Assembly: GCA_028095005.1 (NCBI GenBank)
Contig: CM051459.1
Coordinates: 2,223,190 to 2,287,189, forward strand
Length of the DNA stretch: 64,000 nucleotides
Source of the DNA: Rhynchospora pubera
Taxonomy: Eukaryota > Streptophyta > Magnoliopsida > Poales > Cyperaceae
Direction: 5' to 3'
Below are positions 11,100 through 23,000 of this stretch, in pieces; the stretch's first letter is position 1, and each line of letters opens with the position of its first letter. The position numbers and the translations under genes were made by a program. The notes under the pieces were generated by a model. It saw only the letters and a list, made by a program, of their open reading frames with translations. It was not told the DNA's origin and made no database searches.

Positions 11100-14000
11100 T
11101 TAAAAGAAAGATATAATAGATGAATAGTTACCACCATTTTTTGAAGATAATTGATCTTCAGTTGTACTGTGAGTAGCTGCACATATTGCACGCACCTTCC
11201 TATTGTCTTGTTTTCTGTATTTCATGTATAAGTTTGCAGCCTCTTGATTTGCAGGGGCCTCCAAAATCGGGCTATCTAGTATAGACTGCATACACACAAG
11301 TCAGGAAAATTCTGGCATAAATGTTGTATACATTATGTGATTGAATTTACTCTACAAATTGAATACAGATGAGGGAAGTCTGGTTTTTCAATTAAGCCCT
11401 TTTCTTTCCCTTTGGTTCTATTAGCCTTCTATTAAATCCATTGTTGTTTTCAGCACTGAACTATGCTTACAATGTTTATAAATCTTACTTCAGTTGATTG
11501 AAAGAAGTAAAATTTTATTACTTCAATCAACATTGATTTGTAAATTTAAGAGAAACAATTAAACAACCATTCGACTCGATGTCTACAAATAGGAATTTAG
11601 AATAGCAAGTTATGCATAAGATGAATTTAGAAATTTCCCATTATGGTTTATTTTGAAGCTTAGGGCGTCAATGCAGATGATTTTTTAACTAGTATACCTG
11701 TGCATGTATCAGTTCAACAACAAGAAACCACAAAGAGTAAAGTAGAATTAGAGATATGTTCATACTTCATAGTTTATTTAAACATACACCAAACTGGGTG
11801 TAACATTGTTGGTTTCATATTTGTCAAGTGGTCTTGGAAATTTAATGGCTTTCACAAGCACAAAAACAAAGGCAAACAAGTTGCCGCACTTCTAAAATTA
11901 GCTATTAGACATGCTCCAATTCATGTTTGCTATTTGAACCTAATAACTATGATATGTTTAATATTAATTGTTGAACACTTGGGTGTCAAATCATCCAAAC
12001 CTTGAATTTTGTCCATGTTTTGAAACCTATTCTTGTCATTGTCATTTATCGAGGAAAGAATCTGTTTACATGGAACAGGTAAGAACAGATTACCTGGATT
12101 GACAAAAGCATCAACTGTGGCTGTGCTAGGGCAGGTGACCATTCCAAATCGAGAATACTCGCGCAAATACGTCCATCTGGGTAGACTATATATTTTATAA
12201 AAAGAATTTAGTCTACGCAGTTGTTTATATTCTGAAACCTCCTATTTGATCAAGGAAAGCTAATTAGAAGTGTCTTGGATAAAATTTGTCCTTTTTCAAA
12301 GAATACTTGTGTTCTCTGTTATTTACTTATGTTCATTGTTGTTTAATAAGCTTTTATAACTTGAAAATTAAATCACATCCCATGCTATTTAAAAAGTGGG
12401 TGCTAATGCTATCGGGTCTGATCAGCATCACTGCAATTGAAAGAGGCATGACTGCATGAGACAGCTTAACTGAATCTGAATGTATCATGTATAAGACTAT
12501 AAGCACAGTGCAACAGAAACTGAGGTGTCATAACATAAAGCGTATTGCAATAGGAAGTACTCACTATTTGGATGGAAAACACGACTCTTAAATCGAACAT
12601 CCGGTGGACGAAAAGGATAGTCATGAGGAATCACCATAGTCAGCTGAAAGTTACCTGAAAAATTGTAGAACGGTCATATGTGCGCGTGTGTATGTGTTGA
12701 CATACAGAAATCAAAATTTTGTGCATGAATGTAAGACGTATGATATCACTACGCCAAATAAAATTAATAGTACCGGTTTTTTTCCTATCATTAGTACCGG
12801 TTTTGCAGCGGTACTAATAATAGGGGGTACTAACAGCAACAAAAAACCGGTACTAATGAGCCGGTAGTAAATCATGAAATAAACCATATTAGTACCGGTT
12901 TTTTATAAAAAACCGGTACTAAAATTAATTCATTTAGTACCGATTTTTTATAAAAAACCGGTACTACATTAAAAAACCGAAAATTCGTTAATTGATTTAA
13001 ATTAAGAAAAATCATTTAATTAATTATTTAATCAATTAAATTAAAAAAACCGAAAATTAAATTAATTTAGTACCGGTTTTTTATAAAAAACCGGTACTAA
13101 ATCAAATATATTTAAATTAAGAAAGTATTTAATTAATTAAATATATTTAAATTAAGAAATTATTTAATTAATTATTTAATTAATTAAATAAATAAAAAAC
13201 CGAAAATTAAATTCATTTAGTACCGGTTTTTTATAAAAAACCGGTACTAAGTTAAATATATTTAAATTAAGAAATTATTTAATTAATTAAATAAAAAAAA
13301 ACCGAAAATTAAATTAATTTAGTACCGGTTTTTGATAAAAAAACCGGTACTAAATTAAATATATTTAAATTAAGAAATTATTTAATTAATTAATTAATTA
13401 ATTAATTAATTAATTAAATATATTTAAATTAAGAAATTATTTAATTAATTATTTAATTATTTAAATTAAAAAAAAAACCGAAAATTAAATTAATTTAGTA
13501 CCGGTTTTTTATAAAAAAACCGGTACTAAATTAAATATATTTAAATTAAGAAATTATTTAATTAATTATTTAATTAATTAAATAAAAAAAACCGAAAATT
13601 AAATTAATTTAGTACCGGTTTTTTATAAAAAACCGGTACTAAATTAATTTAATTTAAATCTGTAAATTTTATTTAATTAAAATTAATAAAAAAAACCGAA
13701 AAATTTTAAAATTAGTACCGGTTTTTTATAAAAAACCGGTACTAAATTTAAAAAAAAAATTAAATCTGTTTTTTGGGCTAGCCCCCTTTTTGCTAGCCAT
13801 TTGTACCCATTCATTGTACCAATTAATTGTACCAATTAATATATATATCACACAATATAAAAAATCAAATGCATGGATCACAAATAATATCAAATCACAA
13901 ACAATATCAAATCATCATGCATCGATCACAAACATTTCCATATGAAATCATGCACATAGTTAATATTTCCATGCAAGCACAAATCACACATAGTTAATTG

Positions 14001-17000
14001 TATTCATTTACCACGACCTACAAGCGTAAGTAAATAACGAAACCATTCATTTATCGTGTCATTGATCTCTTTCTCACTATAACGCTTACCAACCGGTTGC
14101 AAAACCTGCATTTTGACATTTTATATAGTTAATAACCTATGAAAATTGCTACTAAACCCTAATAATATACATAGTAAGATTAAAATATAATCCATACCGA
14201 TGGGAGGTTCTCATGTAGCGTACAGTGATCAAGGATCTTGCGTAGGTTTACCATCGCATAAAAGCCGCAATCTATATTGTTTGGTTGTCGTGGACTCTAC
14301 AATTTCAAAACTAATACAATTAAGTTTAAATTCAATAAATTCCAAATGAAATGACGAAACTATATATATATTAATTGCAAGTATGTACAGGAATCATTTG
14401 AACTTCAAAATTCGAAACTTTCACCAATCTTGACAAAGCTCTGCAAAAAAAAATATATAATTATAAAAATTAGTTTCTAGATATTATTATATAACTAAAT
14501 AGTGCATACACGTAGTATATATATGTTAATATTAAACATACTGATCGTAATTTCCTATAATTGTAGACTGATAGGCTTCCTTAGATTGGAGTGAATCTAC
14601 TATCCACATCTTTCGTGTCGAGAGTTGAACTATAATAATCACAAAATGCGACCTGTAATTACATACATATATTTTTGTTGGTTAAATTAACAATAAACTG
14701 CAAATTCAAAATTATAATTAAAGTCAAAAATAGAAATTTTATAACAAACCGATTATGATGCACTAAAACATGATATGGATCCCTTTTTGCATACTTCTTC
14801 AAAAGATTGAATATGTAGCTTACAGTGCCGATTTGATTGTTCTCTACATCCGAACCCGAGCATCGTTCCGGATCCCAAAATACCCACTTCTTCATCAAAG
14901 TCTCAGCACAATACTCCCTGCACCGCCTGCACTTGAACGTAGTTAGGAGCTAGAATACTTACAAGACATATCATATAATTAATAATCAACTGTTGCAAAG
15001 TTAGGAGCTAGAATACTTACAAGACCCAAACTTTAATCACTTGAACGAAAAGTTCCTCCCGATTGAAGACATGGCTGATATCTACAAAATCAAGAAGGAA
15101 TGTCTTGACATCTTGTAACTCGAAATCACCAGGAAGATTGCTGAATGAAGTGACTGACACGTCGAACATTCTCATGTAGTTATGCATTTCTTTGGCGTAA
15201 GGCCCGATCTCTGTCAATTTTTCCTCGGAGACGTACGGATCGTGTAATTCAATTACCACCTCTGCAAAAAACTGATCCACGCTCGGTTCATCATCTTGGT
15301 CATTCTCTTGCTCCAACTGCTTCTCCTTATCTTGCGGAATAGTTTGTTTTGTTATTTGTCTCACTTGCTCCTAAACAACCAACATATTAGTCATGAAAAT
15401 GATATTATTCACGCTCGTTTTTTACTAAATATATATAATTACTAATATATAATTACTAATACATACCAATATTAATTAGTACCGGTTTTTTATAAAAAAC
15501 CGGTACTAAAGGTTTGAATTTATAAAAAAAACCGTTAGATTTTTAGTACCGGTTTTTTATAAAAAACCGGTACTAATTAATTGATTTTTAGTACCGGTTT
15601 TTTATAAAAAACCGATACTAAAAACCTAACGGTTTTTTTTTAAAAATTCACACCTTTAGTACCGGTTTTTTATAAAAAACCGGTACTAAAAATCAATTAA
15701 TTAGTACCGGTTTTTATAAAAAACCGGTACTAAAATAAAAACGTTTTTTTTATTTTTTTAGATGATTTTTAGTACCGGTTTTTTAAAAAAACCGGTACTA
15801 AATAATATATCTGACAATTACGAAAATGCCATGATTTATTATTAGTACCGGTTTTCTTAAAAACCGGTACTAATGAGCCGGTACTAATAATCTTTTTTGT
15901 TGTAGTGTATATAAAAAAGGGAAAACCTTGTAAGGTAATGAACGAATACAATTACTCCCCTTAATTACCTTATCCGAGAGGAATCATTTGGAATATCCTA
16001 ATTGGAAAGAAAGAAGAAAGAAATAAAACATACCTCCTTCCCATGGGGTTCCTGGGGGCCTGCATGCATTTTGTTTTTTTTTTTTTTTTTTTTTTTTGAG
16101 GGTAGGGTGGTAAATCCACGCCTACAGAATTTTATTAATTAAAGAAAAATTTTTACAAAAAGACTTAGCAGAAAGACCAAACTGAAAAATCCCTGAGCCA
16201 AACCTATATCTAGAGCTACTCGGTTGTCTTTTATGCTACCTATACACAGGCTAGGAGATTTAAATCAAGAGTAAACATTCCACAATATTGAGTCTTGTAA
16301 TATCAATCTGAATGTATTTTGTAAGCTCGGCTGCTTTCCTTGGAAGATAAATTCATTCCTCGTCTTCCAAATTCTCCAAAGAGCCGCCATCCAAAGGGTT
16401 TGCTTATTCACCAGTATCAAGCTGTTGCGTTCCCAGAAGTCGTGTACCTCATCAGCTGGCTGATAGATCAGTGAATTGGCAAACAACCTACTCCAGACCT
16501 CTCTAGCAAAAATGCAATGCAGAAACAGGTGTCGAGTGGTTTCAGTTTCATTCTGATTACATAGGATGCAGGCTTGTATAGAAGGCCAGCCCCTCTTCTG
16601 GAGATTCTCTTGTGTCAGCAACCTATTCAATAGCAACCTATTCAATAGCAACAGCCAACAAAAAAATTTTGTTTTTGGAGGAGCTTTGAGCTTCCATAGC
16701 CAATTGTGAAAAGGAGAGAGTACTCCAGGGTCCCTCAGCAGCGTGTAAGCACTCTTGGTCGTGTAGGTGCCATGAACTGTCCAATTCCAAATGAATTGTC
16801 TGTCCTGGGTTGGCTTCATCGATGCTAATGCAAGGTCCACGCCTTGCAATGCATCCTTGAGGCCGCAAGATAAGTGCGTAGACTCCCTCAGTAGTCGTAG
16901 ATCTGTCGTACCATACAGTTCAAGTATCGTTTTTGACCATACTGAACTTGGCTCTGCCCAAAGCTTCCATAACCATTTTGTCAATAAAGCTATGTTCTGT

Positions 17001-20000
17001 GTAGGAAGATGTAGGATACCCAGCCCACCATTTCGTTTCGGGAGACAACATCTTTCCCAACTGACAAGACAGCTACCTCCCTGGCATGAGTCTGAGCCTT
17101 TCCAGAGAAAACTTCGACTTATTCTGTCAAGCTAGTTAGTTAACCATCGCGGCATCTTACACTACGCCATTAATAAACATTAGTACCGGTTTTTTTTTGT
17201 ATTATTAGTACCGGTTTTGCAGCGGTACTAATAATAGGGGGTACTAAAAGCAATAAAAAACCGGTACTAATGAGCCGGTAGTAAATCATGAAAAAAACCA
17301 TATTAGTACCGGTTTTTTATAAAAAACCGGTACTAAAATTAATTAATTTAGTACCGGTTTTTTATAAAAAACCGGTACTAAATTAAATACATTTAAATTA
17401 AAAAATTATTTAATTAATTATTTAATTAATTAAATAAAAAAAAACCGAAAATTAATTAATTTAGTACCGGTTTTTTATAAAAAACCGGTACTAAATTAAA
17501 TACATTTAAATTAAGAAATTATTTAATTAATTATTTAATTAATTAAATAAAAAAAAAACCGAAAATTAATTAATTTAGTACCGGTTTTTTATAAAAAACC
17601 GGTACTAAATTTAAATACATTTAAATTAAGAAATTATTTAATTAATTATTTAATTAATTAAATAAAAAAAAACCGAAAATTAATTAATTTAGTACCGGTT
17701 TTTTATAAAAAACCGGTACTAAATTAAATACATTTAAATTAAGAAATTAATTAATTAATTATTTAATTAATTAAATAAAAAACCGAAAATTAATTAATTT
17801 AGTACCGGTTTTTTATAAAAAACCGGTACTAAATTAATTTAATTTAAATTAAGAAATTATTTAATTAATTATTTATTTAATTAAATAAAAAAAACCGAAA
17901 ATTAAATTAATTTAGTACCGGTTTTTTATAAAAAAACCGGTATTAAATTAAATATATTTAAATTATTTAATTAATTAAATAAAAAAACCGAAAATTAAAT
18001 TAAATTAGTACCGGTTTTTTATAAAAAACCGATACTAAATTAATTTAATTTAAATCTGTAAATTTTATTTAATTAAAATTAATAAAAAAAAAACCGAAAA
18101 TTTTAAATTTAGTACCGGTTTTTTCTAAAAAACCGGTACTAAATTTAAAAAAAAAAAAATAAATCTGTTTTTTGGGCTAGCCCCCTTTTTGCTAGCCATT
18201 TGTACCAATTAATTGTACCAATTGTACCAATTAATATATATATCACACAATATAAAAAATCAAATGCATGGATCACAAATAATATCAAATCACAAACAAT
18301 ATCAAATCATCATGCATCGATCACAAACATTTTCATATGAAATCATGCACATAGTTAATATTTTCATGCAAGCACAAATCACACATAGTTAATTGTATTC
18401 ATTTACCACGACCTACAAGCGTAAGTAAATAACGAAACCATTCATTTATCGTGTCATTGATCTCTTTCTCACTATAACGCTTACCAACCGGTTGCAAAAC
18501 CTGCATTTTGACATTTTATATAGTTAATAACCTATGAAAATTGCTACTAAACCCTAATCATATACATAGTAAGATTAAAATATAATCCATACCGATGGGA
18601 GGTTCTCATGTAGCGTACAATGATCAAGGATCTTACGTAGGTTTACCATCGCATAAAAGCCGCAATCTATATTGTTTGGTTGTCGTGGACTGTACAATTT
18701 CAAAACTAATACAATTAAGTTTAAATTCAATAAATTCCAAATGAAATGACGAAACTATATATATATTAATTGCAAGTATGTACAGGAATCATTTGAACTT
18801 CAAAATTCGAAACTTTCACCAATCTTGACAAAGCTCTGCAAAAAAAAATATATAATTATAAAAATTAGTTTCTAGATATTATTATATAACTAAATAGTGC
18901 ATACACGTAGTATATATATGTTAATATTAAACATACTGATCGTAATTTCCTATAATTGAAGACTGGTAGGCTTCCTTAGATTGGAGTGAATCTACTATCC
19001 ACATCTTTCGTGTCGAGAGTTGAACTATAATAATCACAAAATGCGACCTGTAATTACATACATATATTTTTGTTGGTTAAATTAACAATAAACTGCAAAT
19101 TCAAAATTATAATTAAAGTCAAAATTAGAAATTTTATAACAAACCGATTATGATGCACTAAAACATGATAGGGATCCCTTTTTGCATACTTCTTCAAAAG
19201 ATTGAATATGTAGCTTACAGTGCCGATTTCATTGTTCTCTACATCCAAACCCGCGCATCGTTCCGGATCCCAAAATACCCACTTCTTCATCAAAGTGTCA
19301 GCACAATACTGCCTGCACCGCCTGCACTTGAACGTAGTTAGGAGCTAGAATACTTACAAGACATATCATATAATTAATAATCAACTTTTGCAAAGTTAGG
19401 AGCTAGAATACTTACTCAACATAATAATAATTTCAATATCAAATTCAATCTACTTACTCAACAATAATAATCTAAGTAACCATTGTTCTATTACTCAACA
19501 TAATAATCTAAGTACCAATGTTCTATTTATAACTATTTAATACCAATTACTATTTATAGCAATTTCAATCTACTTACTCTTGAACAATAATCTAAGTAAT
19601 TAGCATATAACATGTAACATATAGCATAGCAAAATTAATAGTGCATACAAAATTAATAGTGCATACAAAATTAAACCGAATTGTGTACTTAGATAATTAA
19701 ACCAATTTATTATGTTGAGCATAGCAAAATTAATAGTGCATACAAAATTAAACCGAATTGTTCTAAACATAGCATAGCATATACCCATTAACATAAAAAA
19801 CCGAATCATATTCAAGACCCATTAACATAACCATTGTTCTAAGCATATAGCATATAGCATTGTTCTAAGCATAGCATACAAAAGAGATGAGGGGGGGGGC
19901 TTACTTGAGGTGGAGAGGCAGCGGCGAGGTTGAGAGGCAGCGGCAAAAGATTGAGAGGCAGCGACGGCGAGGGGCAGCGGCGGCGAGGTTGAGAGGGGCA

Positions 20001-23000
20001 GCGGCAGAGAATAGAGTAGCAACGAGAGAGAGTGAGAGCTAGGAGAGTGAGAGGGTCGGATGGAGATAGAGTAGCTAGCAACGAGAGAGAGAGAGTGAGA
20101 GTGAGAGGGTCGGACGAGAGAGAGAGAGTGAGTGATGGAGAGAGTGATAGATGGAGATAAGGGTTAAGATTCGGTTTTTTTAAATTAGTACCGGTTTTTT
20201 CTTAAAAACCGGTACTAAATTGGTTTTTTTTTGAAATTATATAAATTTATCTAAATAGTCAAATTAAATTAGCTTCTGTTTTGCGAAATTTAATTAAATT
20301 AGTTATTGAAATATTTAAACAATATGAAATATTTATTTAAAAAATTATTGAAATTATTATTGAAATTTCGGTTTTTTAAATTAGTACCGGTTTTTTCTTA
20401 AAAACCGGTACTAAATTGGTTTTTTTTTTCGAAATTATATAAATAAATTTATTTAATTACTTATACTTAATTAAATTAGTTTCTGTTTTTAATTAAATTA
20501 TTTAAATATATAAATGATATGAAATAATAATTTAAATATTTTTTAAATTAATTAATAAACTTAATTAGAATAAATCATAAAGTTTCGGTTTATTTAAATT
20601 AGTACCGGTTTTTTCTTAAAAACCGGTACTAAATTGGTTTTTTTTTTTAAATTATATAAATAAATTTATTTAATAATTTATATTTAATTAAATTAGTTTC
20701 TGTTTTTAATTAAATTATTTAAATATTTAAATGATATGAAATAATAATTTAAATATTTTTTAAATTAATTAATAAACTTAATTAGAATAAATCATAAAGT
20801 TTCGGTTTTTTTAAATTAGTACCGGTTTTTTCTTAAAAACCGGTACTAAATTGGTTTTTTTTTTAAATTATATAAATAAATTTATTTAATAATTTATATT
20901 TAATTAAATTAGTTTCTGTTTTTAATTAAATTATTTAAATATTTAAATGATATGAAATAATAATTTAAATATTTTTTAAATTAATTAATAAACTTAATTA
21001 GAATAAATCATAAAGTTTCGGTTTTTTTAAATTAGTACCGGTTTTTTCTTAAAAACCGGTACTAAATTGGTTTTTTTTTTAAATTATATAAATAAATTTA
21101 TTTAATAATTTATATTTAATTAAATTAGTTTCTGTTTTTAATTAAATTATTTAAATATTTAAATGATATGAAATAATAATTTAAATATTTTTTAAATTAA
21201 TTAATAAACTTAATTAGAATAAATCATAAAGTTTCGGTTTTTTTAAATTAGTACCGGTTTTTTCTTAAAAACCGGTACTAAATTGGTTTTTTTTTTAAAT
21301 TATATAAATAAATTTATTTAATAATTTATATTTAATTAAATTAGTTTCTGTTTTTAATTAAATTATTTAAATATTTAAATGATATGAAATAATAATTTAA
21401 ATATTTTTTAAATTAATTAATAAACTTAATTAGAATAAATCATAAAGTTTCGGTTTTTTTAAATTAGTACCGGTTTTTCCTTAAAAACCGGTACTAAATT
21501 GGTTTTTTTTTAAATTATATAAATAAATTTATTTAATAATTTATATTTAATTAAATTAGTTTCTGTTTTTAATTAAATTATTTAAATATTTAAATGATAT
21601 GAAATAATAATTTAAATATTTTTTAAATTAATTAATAAACTTAATTAGAATAAATCATAAAGTTTCGGTTTTTTTAAATTAGTACCGGTTTTTTCTTAAA
21701 AACCGGTACTAAATTGGTTTTTTTTTAAATTATATAAATAAATTTATTTAATAATTTATATTTAATTAAATTAGTTTCTGTTTTTAATTAAATTATTTAA
21801 ATATATAAATTATATGAAATAATAATTTAAATATTTTTTAAATTAATTAATCGACTTAATTGGGTTAATTAATTTTCTAATTCTTTTTTGTAATTTAATT
21901 TAACAAATATTTTGTAATCAAAATAAAAATATTACACGAAAAAAAGACTAATTTGTACTAATAAAAATTATTACAATGGACATGAAAGCTATTTATTTTT
22001 TGATGACTTCGGTCGATCTACCCACACGCCTTCTTCCTGATCGGAACGCAAATTACTTGTTAACTCTTCAATTGGTTGCGGTGTCCCATCAATACCTGTG
22101 AGTAATAACATATATAAATTGGTCAAATTCGTTACATTTAAAATTATTTATCTAAATTTTCTAAATATAAATTAATTTATTTAGAACTACCTGTGGAGAA
22201 TGGAGCTATTTCATCAAATTGGTCATATTCTTCTTCGTCCACGACATCTTCAACGCCAACGATGCGTCTTTTTCCGGGAAGGACCACATGTCGTCCCTTT
22301 TCAGCCGGATCTTCAATCTATTTTCTTTTCATGCATAACCAAGGAGGAAGGTTGTAAATAACCAACAAAACAGGCCAAACGCTTCGGTTCGTACTCATGA
22401 GACCGTAAGGATTCATTCCGTCCGTGCATAGTCCCAATCTCAAATTTCTAGACTCACTGCCAAAATCAATGAAATGGCTGTCTATATTGTTCCACTGGGG
22501 TGAGTCTGCTGGATGTCTGAGTTTTCCATCTTTCTTTCTGCCTTCTGCGTGCCATCTCAACAGTTTAGCATCTTTTGAATTACTGAAAAGACGCTCAAAC
22601 CTTTGTATTATTGGCAAATACCACAATATTTTCGCAGCTGGTCTTTTCTTACAACTTTCTTCTTCATCATCCAAATCACTGTCCCTTTGTTTGTACCGGG
22701 ATGCATTACATTTTGGACATTTATTGAGGTTTTCATACTCCTTACGAAATAATATGCAATCATTCGGACATGCTGCAATTTTCACTACTTCTAATTTCAA
22801 AGGACATAGTAATTTTCTAGCCTTATAAGTTGTATCTGGCAATGTATTATCTGCTGGAAGCATTTCTCGCAAAAGACCGAGTAAAGATGTAAAACTCTTA
22901 TCGCTCCAATTGTTTTTAGCTTTCAAGTTATATAGCTTAAAAATCGTTTTTATTTTTGAGAATTTCTCTTCATTGCAACCAGGATATAAGGGTATATGAG

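Larger units (their letters stand above)
12747..15907. mobile_element. CACTA transposon 1, internally deleted, in intron 2 of the E2 gene
   Basis: The element begins CACTACGCC and ends GTTGTAGTG, flanked by the 3-bp target duplication TAT (12744-12746 and 15908-15910). These are the hallmarks of the CACTA (En/Spm) superfamily. Both ends carry arrays of a perfect hairpin whose arms are AGTACCGGTTTTTT and its complement (about 12780-13745 and 15478-15870). In this superfamily such subterminal repeats bind the transposase complex. The interior keeps only a C48 protease gene on the minus strand. No transposase remains, so it can move only with help from a relative. It sits wholly within E2 intron 2, which would be about 215 bp without it. 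Confidence 0.93.

Noticed and set aside
12780..15870. Regularly spaced palindromic repeats that could be mistaken for a CRISPR array
   Set aside because: Spacers are repeats of each other, the repeats are transposon subterminal hairpins bounded by CACTA ends, and the host is a plant.
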